Shown: positions 8,390 to 17,942 of the stretch, piece after piece
Layout of the letters: every line of letters begins with the position of its first letter
Numbering within the stretch: position 1 is the first letter of the stretch
Assembly: GCF_014217605.1 (NCBI RefSeq)
Contig: NZ_CP043639.1
Span: 310,001 to 374,000, forward strand
Length of the DNA: 64,000 nt
Direction of reading: 5' to 3'
From: Sphingomonas sp. NBWT7
GTDB lineage: Bacteria; Pseudomonadota; Alphaproteobacteria; Sphingomonadales; Sphingomonadaceae
The notes under the pieces: generated by a model
The model's database searches: none
What the model saw: the letters and a program-made list of their open reading frames with translations, nothing else
Told to the model about the DNA's origin: nothing
Position numbers and translations under genes: made by a program

Positions 8390-9627
8390 CACGTCAGCCT
8401 CACGACAACGGGCTCGACGCAATTGCGCATATAGCCGCCCGGGTTCCAGTTCGCCGCCATCGGCTGCGTTTCCCCACGTGTGTTGGTGCATCGCGCCATC
8501 ACCTTGACGCGGCCCGGGCGTGGCACGCCCACCCGTGCGGTGAAGCGTCGGAAGCCGTAGCGATCGTCCTCGCGCCCCAGCGTCGCCGGCTCCCACGTCC
8601 GCCCGCCCGTCGCCGATATGTCGACGCGCGCGACGCCCGCGTCGCCGCCCATTGCGATCCCCTCGATCGGCAGCACGGGATCATAGCCATAGGTCGCGCC
8701 GTCGGCGACGCTGGTGATCCACGATCGCGGGATCATGCGGCTGATCGGCGTGGTCGGAAAGTCCTTCGATCCCGGCGCCACATTGGCGCGCGGGGCGGTG
8801 GGAATCTTGTACGCCTTCGCCATCCAGTACCGATCGTCCGGCGCGGGCAGCACCTCGATCGTGTCGAGCGCCTTCATCCAATATGTAGAAAACCAGCCCG
8901 GCACGATGAGGCGTACGGGAAAGCCGTTGAGCAGCGGCAGCTGCTCGCCGTTCATCGCGAACGCCAACATCACCTCGCCGTCGCGCGCGTGATCGATCGC
9001 GAGCGCCTTCTCGAAATCGGGCGCCCCCGCGACCAGCGGCTTGTCCATCCCGCCGACGCGCACCGCGACGGCGCCCGGGCGCACGCCGGCGAGATCGAGC
9101 ACGTGACGCAGCGGCACGCCCATCCACTTGGCGTTGCCCATCGCACCGTGGCCCCATTGCGCGCCGGGCACGCGCGGCTCGAACAGCCCGCGCGAATTGC
9201 CCGAACACTGGTTCACCGCCGCAAGCTCGATCCGCGGCATGCGCAGCAGCTGCGCGAGCGGAATCGACAGCGGCCGCGCGACATGCCCGCCGACGCGGAT
9301 GCGATACGTTTCCACATCGATGCTGGTCGGCAGATCGCCCCAGTGCCAGCGCACGAAGAAGCGGTCGTTCGGGGTGAAGAGCGACTGCTGGAACACCTCC
9401 ATCGGCGTCTCGAGCAGCGCCGGCCGCGCGCGTTGCAGGATCATCGCGCCCTTCTGCGGGAAATCGCTCGTCATCGCGCGTTTGGACGGCCCACCGGGCA
9501 GCCGCAGGTCGACGTCGGCGCCCAGTGCGCGCGCCGCCAGCATCGCCCCGCCGCCGGCGACGCCCGCGGCCAGCAGCCGGCGCCGCGTCACCATCTGCGC
9601 CACGTCGAAATCAAGCCGATCCATCAC
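8389..9627 (-). CDS. sorA: Sulfite dehydrogenase/oxidase-family molybdenum enzyme (SorA-like)
   Basis: This 412-residue periplasmic molybdopterin enzyme of the sulfite oxidase family has a twin-arginine signal at residues 14-30 (TRRRLLAAG), consistent with export after cofactor insertion. The segment AVNQCSGNSRG (Cys141) contains the conserved Mo-ligating Cys and the following pterin-binding residues. The C-terminal domain with VARVDISATGGRTW and GETQPMAANWNPGGY matches the dimerisation domain of SorA and SoxC. It is followed by a coupled cytochrome c gene. Oxidation of sulfite to sulfate is the most likely reaction. A SoxC-type partner role is less likely, as no sox genes are in the window. 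Confidence 0.87.
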   Translation of the reverse strand: MMDRLDFDVAQMVTRRRLLAAGVAGGGAMLAARALGADVDLRLPGGPSKRAMTSDFPQKGAMILQRARPALLETPMEVFQQSLFTPNDRFFVRWHWGDLPTSIDVETYRIRVGGHVARPLSIPLAQLLRMPRIELAAVNQCSGNSRGLFEPRVPGAQWGHGAMGNAKWMGVPLRHVLDLAGVRPGAVAVRVGGMDKPLVAGAPDFEKALAIDHARDGEVMLAFAMNGEQLPLLNGFPVRLIVPGWFSTYWMKALDTIEVLPAPDDRYWMAKAYKIPTAPRANVAPGSKDFPTTPISRMIPRSWITSVADGATYGYDPVLPIEGIAMGGDAGVARVDISATGGRTWEPATLGREDDRYGFRRFTARVGVPRPGRVKVMARCTNTRGETQPMAANWNPGGYMRNCVEPVVVRLT

Positions 9628-9684
9628 TCACCGCTCTCTTGTCCACCTGTCACTACCACCGTCACCGTGTCGCCCGCGCCCGGC

Positions 9685-10464
9685 TCAGTCGCCCACGACG
9701 TGCACCATCGTCACTGCCGCCGCGTCGCACGCGGCGCGCAGGCCGTCGTCCATATCGTCGCTCACCAGATAATCGATGTCGTCCAGCCCGCCGATCCGCA
9801 CCGGCGCCGGTCGGCCGAGCTTCGACGAATCGAGCGTCAGGATCACCTTGCGCGCTTGCGCGATGATCGTCTGCGACACGCGAACCTCGTCGACGTCGAA
9901 ATCGAGAAAGGTGCCGTCGGCCTCGATCGCCGACGCGCCGATCAGCGCGTAATCGACGCGGAAGCTGCGGATGAAATCCATCGCCAGCGCGCCGACCACC
10001 GCGCGGTCGCCCGGCCGCACGCGCCCGCCGGCGGCGATCACCTCGATCCCGGGGCAGTCGGCCAGAATCTCGACGACGTTGAGGTTGTTGGTGATCACCA
10101 TCAGTTCGCGATGCCCGGTCAGGTGGCGCGCGATCGCCTCGGTGGTCGATCCGATGGTGAGGAACAGGCTCGATCCGTCGGGCACCAGCGCGGCGGCCGC
10201 GGCGCCGATCGCGTCCTTCGTTTCCGCTGCGACCAGTCGCCGCTCCGCGTAGCGCAGGTTGCCGACACCCGACGTAACCACCGCGCCGCCGTGGACGCGC
10301 GACAGCATCGACCGTTTGGCGAGGACGTTCAGATCCTTGCGGATCGTCTGCGGCGTCACCCCCAGCGTCTCGGCGAGCGTATCGACCGACACGCTGCCGG
10401 TATGCCGCGCCGCCTCCAGGATCATCCGGTGGCGCGTCGCCACGACGTCGGCGGCCTGCTGCAT
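9685..10464 (-). CDS. glpR: DeoR-family regulator, glycerol-3-phosphate repressor GlpR
   Basis: This 259-residue DeoR-type repressor has an N-terminal helix-turn-helix (VDTLAETLGVTPQTIRKDLNVL, about 29-50) and the family's SRVHGGAV turn. These are followed by a sugar-phosphate isomerase-like sensor domain (FLTIGSTTEAIARHL; DSSKLGRPAPVRI). It overlaps the stop of glpD by the ATGA type, so it is coupled to its likely target. GlpR binds glycerol 3-phosphate and releases DNA. The TTCG/CGAA repeats in the glpD-glpK gap are its expected sites. The identity as GlpR rather than another DeoR protein rests mainly on context. Confidence 0.9.
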   Translation of the reverse strand: MQQAADVVATRHRMILEAARHTGSVSVDTLAETLGVTPQTIRKDLNVLAKRSMLSRVHGGAVVTSGVGNLRYAERRLVAAETKDAIGAAAAALVPDGSSLFLTIGSTTEAIARHLTGHRELMVITNNLNVVEILADCPGIEVIAAGGRVRPGDRAVVGALAMDFIRSFRVDYALIGASAIEADGTFLDFDVDEVRVSQTIIAQARKVILTLDSSKLGRPAPVRIGGLDDIDYLVSDDMDDGLRAACDAAAVTMVHVVGD

Positions 10465-11993
10465 CAGCCGGCGACGGCGACCGGCACCGGCGGCGACACC
10501 GCGAGATATTCGTCGAGCGCCTCAGCGGTGCCGGCCGGCGTATGCAGCCCCAGCTTGCTGCGCCGGTACAGAATATCCTCGGCGGAGCGCGCCCACTCGT
10601 GCGCGACGAGGTAATCGACCTCCGCCCGGTACAGGTCGCCGCCGAAGTTCTGGCCCAGCTCGGCGACCGTCTGTGCCGCGCCGAGCAAGCGATCGGTACG
10701 CGTGCCATAGGCGCGCGCCAGCCGGCGCAGCAGCGCGGGGGGCAGGGCGGGGCGCTCGGCGATCAGCTGCGCCAGGAAGCGGTCGAAATCAGCATCCGGC
10801 ATGTCGCCGCCGGGCAGCACCGCGCCCGCCGTCCACGCCCCGCTCGCCTGCGGGAAGAAACGCGCGAGTTCCTTCATCGCATGCTCGGCGAGCTTGCGGT
10901 ACGTCGTGATCTTGCCGCCGAAGATGCTCAGCATCGGCGCGCGGTTCTCGCCAGCGTCTAGATCGAGCACATAGTCGCGAGTGACGGCGGAGGCGTTGGA
11001 CGATTTGTCGTCGTACAGCGGGCGGATGCCCGCATAGCTCCAGCGGATGTCGCGCTCGGCGACCTTCGTATCGAAATAGCGTCCGATCGTATCTAGCAGA
11101 TACGCCGTCTCGCCCGCGCTGATCGCTGCCTTGCCCGGCTTCTCGCTCCACACCTCGTCGGTCGTGCCGACCAGCGTATACTCACCCTCATAGGGGATCG
11201 CGAAGACGATGCGGCGGTCGGGGTTCTGCAGCATGAAGGCGTGCGCGCCGTCGTACAGCTTCGGCACGACGATGTGGCTGCCCTTCACCAGCTTCACGCC
11301 GCGGTCGGTCCGCGAGTCGGGCACGCGGCCGAGGACATCGGCGACCCATGGCCCCGCGGCGTTGACGAGTACCTTCACGTGCACCTCGCGGCGCCCCTCG
11401 GGCCCCTCCAAAGTCCCCTTCCAGCCCCCATCGATGCGCTTTGCATCCACCAGCCGCGTCCGCGTCTCGATCGCCGCGCCGCGCGCGGCGGCATCGATCG
11501 CGTTGAGCACGACCAGCCGGCTGTCCTCCACCCAGCAATCCGAATAGATGAACGCCTTGCCCGCGCGCGGATCGAGCCCGGCGCCGACCGGCGACTGCGC
11601 GAGGTTCACCGTACGCGTGCCTGGCAGCTTCTCGCGCCCGCCGAGGTGATCGTAGAGGAACAGCCCCAGCCGCACCATCCACGCCGGGCGCGGCGACTGG
11701 TTCTGCGGCAGCACGAATTCGAGCGGCCAGATGATGTGCGGCGCCATATTCAGCAGCCGCTCGCGCTCGATCAGCGCCTCGCGCACCAGCCGGAACTCGC
11801 CATATTCCAGGTAGCGCAGCCCGCCGTGGATCAGCTTGGTCGATGCCGACGAGGTATGGCTGGCCAGATCGTCCTGCTCGACCAACAGGACGCTGAGCCC
11901 GCGCCCCGCTGCGTCGCGCGCGATCCCCGCGCCGTTGATCCCACCGCCGACGATCAAGAGGTCGACCGCATCCGCCGCCGTGCCCGTCACCAT
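10464..11993 (-). CDS. glpD: Glycerol-3-phosphate dehydrogenase, aerobic
   Basis: This 509-residue FAD-dependent membrane-associated dehydrogenase oxidises glycerol 3-phosphate to dihydroxyacetone phosphate and passes electrons to ubiquinone. The FAD fingerprint [22 protein letters not shown] is at the N-terminus, followed by [16 protein letters not shown], which is diagnostic for GlpD. Residues such as [20 protein letters not shown] and [15 protein letters not shown] also match the family, and length is normal. It is divergent from glpK with a 113-base shared regulatory region and is followed by glpR. No glycerol facilitator gene glpF is present in the window. Confidence 0.96.
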   Translation of the reverse strand: MVTGTAADAVDLLIVGGGINGAGIARDAAGRGLSVLLVEQDDLASHTSSASTKLIHGGLRYLEYGEFRLVREALIERERLLNMAPHIIWPLEFVLPQNQSPRPAWMVRLGLFLYDHLGGREKLPGTRTVNLAQSPVGAGLDPRAGKAFIYSDCWVEDSRLVVLNAIDAAARGAAIETRTRLVDAKRIDGGWKGTLEGPEGRREVHVKVLVNAAGPWVADVLGRVPDSRTDRGVKLVKGSHIVVPKLYDGAHAFMLQNPDRRIVFAIPYEGEYTLVGTTDEVWSEKPGKAAISAGETAYLLDTIGRYFDTKVAERDIRWSYAGIRPLYDDKSSNASAVTRDYVLDLDAGENRAPMLSIFGGKITTYRKLAEHAMKELARFFPQASGAWTAGAVLPGGDMPDADFDRFLAQLIAERPALPPALLRRLARAYGTRTDRLLGAAQTVAELGQNFGGDLYRAEVDYLVAHEWARSAEDILYRRSKLGLHTPAGTAEALDEYLAVSPPVPVAVAG

Positions 11994-12036
11994 GCCGATA
12001 CCTCCACCATCCCCCCTCCATACCCCCGCAAACGGC

Positions 12037-12096
12037 TAAACGAAAGGGTGTTGACGTTCGAGCGAAACAGGACAAGGCTCATTCGAACGTTCGTTT
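12037..12096. promoter_or_regulatory. glpD-glpK divergent control region with GlpR-like repeats
   Basis: Between the divergent glpD and glpK starts there are AAACGAA (12038-12044), TTCGAGCGAA (12057-12066) and a 10-base perfect palindrome CGAACGTTCG (12084-12093) that extends to TTCGTTT. TTCG/CGAA half-sites are what DeoR-type GlpR repressors recognise. The last site abuts the glpK ribosome binding site, so repression of glpK should be direct. A TTGACG at 12051-12056 could be a -35 box, but its -10 is poor. Confidence 0.6.
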
Positions 12097-12106
12097 GGAG
12101 AGAGAC

Positions 12107-13603
12107 GTGGGCGCGCATATTCTGGTGATCGATCAGGGGACCACCTCGACGCGCAGCGTGCTGTTTGACGATCAGGCGCGCCGCGTCGCCATCGGCCAAG
12201 TCGAATTTCCACAGCATTATCCGGCGCATGGCTGGGTAGAGCACGACGTCGAGGACATCTGGCGCGACACGCTGGCAACCGCGCGCGAGGCGATCGCGAA
12301 GAGCGGCGTCGCGGTAGCCGACGTGGCCGCGATCGGCATCACCAACCAGCGCGAGACGGCGGTGGTATGGGACCGTGCGACCGGCGAGGCGATCCACCGC
12401 GCGATCGTGTGGCAGGATCGACGCGGCGCCGCGCATTGCGCGCAGTTGCGCGCCAATGGAGCGGAGGAACTGATCCGCGCGCGCACCGGGCTGCTGATCG
12501 ATCCGTATTTTTCCGCGACCAAGATCGCCTGGATCCTCGACAACGTCGCCGACGCCCGCGCGCGGGCCGAGCGCGGCGAGCTCGCGTTCGGGACGATCGA
12601 CAGCTTCCTCCTTTGGCGCCTTACGGGCGGCAAGGTCCACGCGACCGACGTCACCAACGCCAGCCGAACAATGCTGTTCGACATCCATCGCGGCACGTGG
12701 GACGAGGAATTGTGCCGGCTGATCGGTGTCCCGCCCGCGATGCTGCCGGCGGTGCACGACAATGCGCACGTTTACGGCACCACCGATCCTGCCCTGTTCG
12801 GCGCGGCGATTCCGATCGCCGGGATCGCGGGCGATCAGCAGGCAGCGCTGTTCGGACAGGCGTGTTTCGATCGTGGCAGTGCCAAGTCCACTTACGGAAC
12901 GGGCTGCTTCATGTTGCTCAACACCGGCGCGCAGGCGGTCGAATCGAAGCACCGCCTGCTCACCACGCCGGCGTATCGGCTGGCCGGCGAGACCACCTAC
13001 GCGCTCGAAGGGTCGATCTTCGTCGCGGGCGCGGCAGTGAAGTGGCTACGCGACGGGATCGGCATCATCACCCATGCCAGCCAGACCAACGACATGGCGA
13101 CCAAGGTCGAGAACAGCCACGGCGTCTACATGGTGCCTGCGTTCGTCGGGCTAGGCGCGCCGCATTGGGACCCGGACGCCCGCGGCTCGATCCATGGGCT
13201 GACGCTCGATACCACCGCCGCGCATCTCGCGCGCGCCGCGCTAGAGGCGGTTGCCTATCAGACGCTCGATCTCGCCGAGGCAATGGCGGCGGACGGGGGC
13301 AGCCGGCCGAAGATCCTGCGGGTCGACGGCGGGATGGCGGCGAACGACTGGCTGTGCCAGTTCCTCGCCGATCTCACCGATACCGCGGTCGAACGCCCAC
13401 TCGATCTCGAAACGACCGCGCGCGGCGCGGCGTTCCATGCCGGGCTGGCCACCGGCTTGTGGTCGGGGCTCGACGCGTTGGCTGCGCTATGGGCGCGCGA
13501 GCAATGTTTCGAGCCGGTGATGACGGCGGAGGACCGCGCACCGCTCGTCGCCGGGTGGCGCAACGCGGTGCGACGGACGCTGAGCGATCAGGCGGCGGGC
13601 TGA
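12107..13603 (+). CDS. glpK: Glycerol kinase
   Basis: This 498-residue FGGY-family kinase phosphorylates glycerol with ATP to glycerol 3-phosphate. The ATP-binding start [46 protein letters not shown] and the C-terminal [19 protein letters not shown] are all typical, and length fits. I take GTG 12107 as the start because GGAGAG lies four bases before it. The TTG at 12095 would put the ribosome binding site inside the gene. It is divergent from glpD-glpR, and together they turn glycerol into dihydroxyacetone phosphate. The downstream gene is convergent. Confidence 0.96.
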   Translation: MGAHILVIDQGTTSTRSVLFDDQARRVAIGQVEFPQHYPAHGWVEHDVEDIWRDTLATAREAIAKSGVAVADVAAIGITNQRETAVVWDRATGEAIHRAIVWQDRRGAAHCAQLRANGAEELIRARTGLLIDPYFSATKIAWILDNVADARARAERGELAFGTIDSFLLWRLTGGKVHATDVTNASRTMLFDIHRGTWDEELCRLIGVPPAMLPAVHDNAHVYGTTDPALFGAAIPIAGIAGDQQAALFGQACFDRGSAKSTYGTGCFMLLNTGAQAVESKHRLLTTPAYRLAGETTYALEGSIFVAGAAVKWLRDGIGIITHASQTNDMATKVENSHGVYMVPAFVGLGAPHWDPDARGSIHGLTLDTTAAHLARAALEAVAYQTLDLAEAMAADGGSRPKILRVDGGMAANDWLCQFLADLTDTAVERPLDLETTARGAAFHAGLATGLWSGLDALAALWAREQCFEPVMTAEDRAPLVAGWRNAVRRTLSDQAAG

Positions 13604-13610
13604 CGCGTCG

Positions 13611-14411
13611 TCAGGCGTGCCCGGCCGACGGGTAGAACATTGCTCGCACCAGGCCGTGACGGTTGAACGGCTTCCAATCGTCCTCGGGCTGCGCGAGCCG
13701 ATCGGCGACCGCGTAGAGCACCGCGGGGTTGACGCCGAGCCCGCAATGGCTGCCGTGGACCTCGATATTGTCGCTGTTGCTCGCGAACGGCTCGACGCAA
13801 TTCTGCCACGCGACGATGCCGTCCTCGCGGCTCCAGATCGCCGTCGACGGGACGGGCGGCGGCGTCGCGCTCTCGCGCAGCTGCTCGCGCGTGTGATTGT
13901 CGTCGATCCGTTGCCCGGTGAGCAGCTCGTACGCGCGCCACACGTTGGTCGCGCGCGGCGTGCCGGTGAACGGAGAGCCGAGCGAGATCACCTGCCGCAC
14001 CGCCTCGGGTACGCGGCGGCTGACCATGCGCGCCATGACGCCGCCGAGGCTCCAGCCGACGAGGCTGACCTTCTTGCCGGTGAGTTCGTGCACGGCGTTG
14101 AGGCGATCGACCAGTTTCTCGCCCTGCAACCCGACCGCGCGGGGCCCGAGATTGCGGCCGAGGTCCCAGGTATGCGCGTCATAGCCCATGCGCGTCAGGT
14201 AGCGGCGCAGGACGGCGGTTGAGCGATCGGTAGTGGTGAAGCCGGGCAAGACAAGCACCGGATGCCCGTCGCCACGCGGCGCGGTGGCGAGCAGCGGTGC
14301 GGCCCACGGCAGCGAGCCGAACTCGGCCAGCGCGCGCGGCAATTCGGTGAGGGCGAGCACCGCCGACGGCGGCTTGACGTCGGTCGAGGTCGATGTGGCA
14401 GCAGAGGCCAA
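13611..14411 (-). CDS. Alpha/beta hydrolase, lipase/esterase-like
   Basis: This 266-residue protein has an alpha/beta-hydrolase core. HPVLVLPGFTTTD provides the oxyanion-hole region and GWSLGG (Ser121) is the nucleophile elbow. A C-terminal HGSHCGLGVNP segment supplies the probable catalytic His. The start is best placed at TTG 14411, preceded by CCAGGAGAA. The open frame continues upstream without a better signal. It is the last gene of a minus-strand run from a PhaE-like subunit through phaC and a GNAT gene, so a role in polyester or acyl-ester turnover is possible, but the substrate is unknown. Confidence 0.8.
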   Translation of the reverse strand: MASAATSTSTDVKPPSAVLALTELPRALAEFGSLPWAAPLLATAPRGDGHPVLVLPGFTTTDRSTAVLRRYLTRMGYDAHTWDLGRNLGPRAVGLQGEKLVDRLNAVHELTGKKVSLVGWSLGGVMARMVSRRVPEAVRQVISLGSPFTGTPRATNVWRAYELLTGQRIDDNHTREQLRESATPPPVPSTAIWSREDGIVAWQNCVEPFASNSDNIEVHGSHCGLGVNPAVLYAVADRLAQPEDDWKPFNRHGLVRAMFYPSAGHA

Positions 14412-14477
14412 AGATATTCTCCTGGGATTTCCCACGTCGAACGCGCGGATGCTTATTAAGTTCGATCGCACCGCCGA

Positions 14478-15014
14478 TCAGGAATCGAAACCATAGGCAC
14501 GATGCTGTGCGGCGCTGCGTGAAATATCATAGGACAGGATCACGAGATCATGCGGCTGACCGGCACGATCGCGCACCTGATCCTTCAACAATGCTTCGCC
14601 GCGGAAGCCGAGGCTTTCGAACAGTGCGATCGCGCCGGTCTGGTCGGGCGTCATCGCCGCCGTTAGTTTGGCGAGCCCGCGCTCGGCGGCGATGCGCAAC
14701 ATCGCTTCGAGCAGGTCGCGCCCGAGGCCCTCGCCGCGCCGCTGCGCGGAGACCAGCAGCCGGATCTCGCCGACGTGCGCGGACCAGCCGAGCGGATCGC
14801 GGACCAGCGCGGCCGAGCCGATGATCGCGCCGTCATCCTCCGCGACTAGGCTGTCGATCCATTCCTCCGCGATCGCGCCGAGCCATGCGGCGATCACACG
14901 CGGGTGCTTCAGGTCCCGCCCAAGGAACAGCAGGTCGTGATCTGGTAGCGCGTCGGCGAAGCCAAGCATCGCCTCGCGATCGGCGATGCGAAAACGGCGG
15001 ATGCGGTGCGTCAT
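14478..15014 (-). CDS. GNAT-family N-acetyltransferase
   Basis: This 178-residue acetyltransferase has a GNAT fold. The acetyl-CoA binding signature is AQRRGEGLGRDLLEA (residues 90-104), preceded by the beta4 strand EIRLLVS and followed by TPDQTGAIALFESLGFR, the usual motif B. Its ATG overlaps the phaC stop codon (ATGA), so it is coupled to phaC. The coupling to a polyester synthase is unusual and hints at shared regulation, not necessarily a shared pathway. The acceptor substrate cannot be predicted. Confidence 0.85.
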   Translation of the reverse strand: MTHRIRRFRIADREAMLGFADALPDHDLLFLGRDLKHPRVIAAWLGAIAEEWIDSLVAEDDGAIIGSAALVRDPLGWSAHVGEIRLLVSAQRRGEGLGRDLLEAMLRIAAERGLAKLTAAMTPDQTGAIALFESLGFRGEALLKDQVRDRAGQPHDLVILSYDISRSAAQHRAYGFDS

Positions 15015-16081
15015 GTTGATCTTTCGGCAAGCCATGCGGCGAGCGCCGGCCACATCCGCTTGGCCGCATTGGGGCCGGCGACGAGGCTGACGTGCCCGCC
15101 CTTGAGGACGATCTCGCTCTTGTCCGCGGCGCCGATCATGCCGAGCAGCGGCTGCGACGCGGGACGCGGCACGATATGATCGTGCTCGGCGGCGAGGTGG
15201 AGGAACGGAACGGTGACGCGCGACAGATCGACGCGGCGCCCGCCGACGTCGAGCGTGCCGTGCAGCAGCGCATTGTCCCACATCAGCTGCTTGGTCGTCT
15301 GGCGGAAATACTCGCCGGCCAGCGGCAGCGTATCGGTGTTCCACCGTTCGAACATGCGGAACGACTTCACATATTCGTCGTCCCAGAGATTGTCGAACAG
15401 CCGCACGTTGCCCGCTGCGCGTGCGCCGGGGCGCAGCATGTCGAACGATGAATAGAGCATTTCGCCCGGCACGTTGCCGAACGTATCGACGAGGCGATCG
15501 ACGTCGAAGAAGCGTTTGTCCGACCACGCCTGGAACATCTCCATCTGCGTGAAATCGACCGGCGTCGTGAAGGTGGCGAGATTGGCGAGTGGCCCATCGG
15601 CGTTGAGCGCGGCGTAGATCAGCGACAGGACGCCGCCGAAGCAATAGCCGACGACGCTGACGTCGGGCTCGCCCGTTTCCTCGGTGATCCGCTCGATCGC
15701 GCGAGGCAGGAAGCCGAGCGTGTAGCTCTCGAGCGTCAGCGATTTCTCGTGCGGACGCGGCGGCTCCCACTCGAGCATGAAGACGTCGAACCCGGCGCGC
15801 AGCAGGAATTCGACCATGCTCTGCCCGGGCACCATATCGAAGATGAAGCCGCGATTGGTCGTCGCCATCACCAGCAGCACAGGCACGCGATAGACGTCGT
15901 CGACCAGCGGGCGATAGTGGTTCAGCCGCATCGTGCCGTGCTCGATCAGCACGTCCTTCGGCGTCGCGCCGACGACGGGGGCGGGCGAGGTGAAATATTC
16001 GAGCCCCTTGATGTTGCGCGCCATCAGCCGCTCGAATTCGCGCGTGGCGGCGCCGATCGGATCCTCAGTGGTGTCGGGCAA
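15011..16081 (-). CDS. phaC: Poly(3-hydroxyalkanoate) synthase, class III-type PhaC
   Basis: At 356 residues this matches the short class III/IV PhaC rather than the roughly 580-residue class I enzyme. The lipase-like box is GYCFGG with the nucleophile Cys147. Asp301 (AEHDHIVP) and His330 (GGHVSLVAG) complete the expected Cys-Asp-His triad. PhaC polymerises (R)-3-hydroxyacyl-CoA into intracellular polyester granules. Class III PhaC needs a PhaE partner, and the gene immediately upstream (16094-16450) has the tail signature of one. A coupled GNAT gene and an alpha/beta hydrolase follow. No phaA or phaB is in the window. Confidence 0.9.
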   Translation of the reverse strand: MPDTTEDPIGAATREFERLMARNIKGLEYFTSPAPVVGATPKDVLIEHGTMRLNHYRPLVDDVYRVPVLLVMATTNRGFIFDMVPGQSMVEFLLRAGFDVFMLEWEPPRPHEKSLTLESYTLGFLPRAIERITEETGEPDVSVVGYCFGGVLSLIYAALNADGPLANLATFTTPVDFTQMEMFQAWSDKRFFDVDRLVDTFGNVPGEMLYSSFDMLRPGARAAGNVRLFDNLWDDEYVKSFRMFERWNTDTLPLAGEYFRQTTKQLMWDNALLHGTLDVGGRRVDLSRVTVPFLHLAAEHDHIVPRPASQPLLGMIGAADKSEIVLKGGHVSLVAGPNAAKRMWPALAAWLAERST

Positions 16082-16093
16082 GGCCGCGCGCGA

Positions 16094-16450
16094 TCACTTC
16101 TGCGGCGCGACGGGCGGCTTGCGCCCGCGGGTCGGCCGTGGCTTGTCAGGATCGGACCGGGCGGTGCCGAGCTGCGCCTCGATCCGCGCGAGCGACGCTT
16201 CGATCGCCGCGATCCGCCCTGCCATCGCGTCGAAATCGCTACGCGTCGGCAGATTGGCCGCGGCGAGCGCCTTCTCGGTCATCTGCTGCATGTTGGCCTG
16301 CATCGTTGCGGTGGCGGCGGTGGCGGCGCCCATCGAGCGGCTGAACTCCTCCGATCGCATCGCCTCGCCGCCGAGGCTGTTCACCGTCTTCTCCCATTGG
16401 CCCAGCATATCGCGGAAAAAGGCTGCCGGATCGGGCGGGGTTCTCTCCAT
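16094..16450 (-). CDS. Small PhaE/PhaR-like PHA synthase subunit
   Basis: This 118-residue protein lies 12 bases upstream of phaC. Residues 8-22 (PAAFFRDMLGQWEKT) resemble the start of PhaE/PhaR-type or phasin-like proteins. Residues 66-87 (NLPTRSDFDAMAGRIAAIEASL) match the conserved C-terminal motif of PhaE, a leucine-rich coiled-coil helix. The tail is Arg/Lys/Pro-rich (KPRPTRGRKPPVAPQK). Known PhaE proteins are about 350 residues and PhaR about 200, so this one is unusually short. ATG 16450 is chosen; an upstream TTG at 16486 is possible. A granule-associated or PhaM-like function is an alternative. Confidence 0.75.
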   Translation of the reverse strand: MERTPPDPAAFFRDMLGQWEKTVNSLGGEAMRSEEFSRSMGAATAATATMQANMQQMTEKALAAANLPTRSDFDAMAGRIAAIEASLARIEAQLGTARSDPDKPRPTRGRKPPVAPQK

Positions 16451-16487
16451 GACGGCCAAGCTTTCACGCCCGCCCGCGCCCGTCAAG

Positions 16488-17942
16488 TCATTGCTGCGGC
16501 GGTTGCTGCGCGGAAAGCACGGGCGTGCCGGCGGCGGTGTCGATCTGCGAATCGCCCCCTAGCGTGCGGTACAGCGTGACGAGATTGGTCGCGCGGATCA
16601 GCCGGGTCTGCACCAGCTGCTGCTGCGCGGCGTATAGCGAGCGCTGCGCGTCGAGGCTTGATAGGAAGGTGTCGATCCCACCGCGATAGCGCGCCTCAGT
16701 CAGCCGGTAGGTATCCGCGGCGGCGGCGGCGAACCGTTCGTTCGCGGCGAGTTCGTCGGTGATCGTGCCGCGCCGGGCGAGCGCGTCCGCCACCTCGCGG
16801 AACGCGGTCTGGATTGTGCCTTCGTACTGCGCGAGCGCAGCGCGTTGGAGGGCGGTCGCCTGCTCGACGCTCGCACGGCCGGCGCCGGCGCGGAAGATCG
16901 GGTAGTTGGCGGTCGCCGACGCGGACTTGGTCAGCGCATCGCCCGAGATCAGCGAGCCGAGCGCCTGGCTGGCGAAGCTGAACAGCCCGGTGAGCGAGAT
17001 CGTCGGAAAGAGCGCGGCGCGTGCCGCGCCGATTTCGGCGTTGGTCGCGCGCAGCTCGTATTCCGACTGTACCACGTCAGGGCGCCGCAGCAGGATGCGG
17101 CTGTCGAGCCCGGCAGGCAGTTCGGCAACTGTCCGTGATGCTTCCTCGATCGAGGCGGGGAGGAGCGCGGGATCGACCGGGGCGCCGACGAGCAGCTGCA
17201 GCGCGTTGTTGTCCTGCGCCAGCGCAGTGCGCTGGCTGGCGATGTTACCCTCGGCGGTGGCCAGGATCTGTTCGGCCTGCCGCAGGTCGGTACGCGGCGC
17301 GACGCCGCCAGTCACGCGCGCGCGGGTGAGTGCGACCGAGCGACGCGCGATCGCGGCGGTATCCTCGGCGAGCTTCAGCAGCGTGCGATCGGCGGCATAG
17401 GTGAGCCACGCGCCCGCGACATCGCCGGTCAGCGTCAGCCGTGTCGCACGGGCGGCGGCTTCTTGCGAGAAATAGCGGTTGAGTGCGGCGTCGCTGAGCG
17501 AGCGAACGCGGCCGAACAGGTCTAGCTCGAACGCGTTCACCCCGACGCTGGCAGAATAGGTGGTGCCGCCGACCGCGAAATTGCCGCCCGCCGCGCCGCG
17601 GCCGATGTCACGCCGGTTGACCCCGCCGCCGGCGTCGATCTGCGGAAACAATTCGGCACGCTGGATGCGATATTGCGCGCGCGCGGCGGCGATGTTGGCG
17701 ACGCTGGTGCGTAGATCGCGGTTGTTGGCGAGCGCCTGATCAATGATCCGCTGCAATCGGGTGTCGCGGAAGACGTCGCGATAGCTGACGCTGGGCAGCG
17801 CGGCCTCGCTCTGCCGCAGATACGCGTCGCCGACCGGCCAGGAGGGCGGGACGGGGAGGGCAGGCTGGACGTATTTCGGCGCCATGCTGCACGCGCCGAG
17901 CGCCAGCGTGCCGGCGAGCAGGATCGGGCGAAGCGCGCGCAT
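16488..17942 (-). CDS. RND efflux outer-membrane factor (OprM/TolC family lipoprotein)
   Basis: This 484-residue outer-membrane channel belongs to a tripartite drug/solvent efflux pump. A lipobox (LALGACS, Cys18) fits an OprM-like acylated protein. The two OEP repeats are recognisable (SYRDVFRDTRLQRIIDQALANNRDLR near the start, DVVQSEYELRATNAEIGAARAALFPTISL in the second half). The start codon overlaps the stop of the pump gene (ATGA at 17941-17944 on the minus strand), so the three efflux genes are a single coupled operon (adaptor, pump, channel). Confidence 0.93.
   Translation of the reverse strand: MRALRPILLAGTLALGACSMAPKYVQPALPVPPSWPVGDAYLRQSEAALPSVSYRDVFRDTRLQRIIDQALANNRDLRTSVANIAAARAQYRIQRAELFPQIDAGGGVNRRDIGRGAAGGNFAVGGTTYSASVGVNAFELDLFGRVRSLSDAALNRYFSQEAAARATRLTLTGDVAGAWLTYAADRTLLKLAEDTAAIARRSVALTRARVTGGVAPRTDLRQAEQILATAEGNIASQRTALAQDNNALQLLVGAPVDPALLPASIEEASRTVAELPAGLDSRILLRRPDVVQSEYELRATNAEIGAARAALFPTISLTGLFSFASQALGSLISGDALTKSASATANYPIFRAGAGRASVEQATALQRAALAQYEGTIQTAFREVADALARRGTITDELAANERFAAAAADTYRLTEARYRGGIDTFLSSLDAQRSLYAAQQQLVQTRLIRATNLVTLYRTLGGDSQIDTAAGTPVLSAQQPPQQ

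Noticed and set aside
8281..10614. Open frame of 777 codons on the plus strand, antisense to sorA/sorB and glpR
   Set aside because: The minus strand has recognised genes over the same span; the protein is low-complexity Arg/His-rich.
12107..13603. glpF glycerol facilitator expected next to glpK
   Set aside because: The genes on both sides are unrelated (glpD-glpR and an alpha/beta hydrolase); none has an aquaporin motif.
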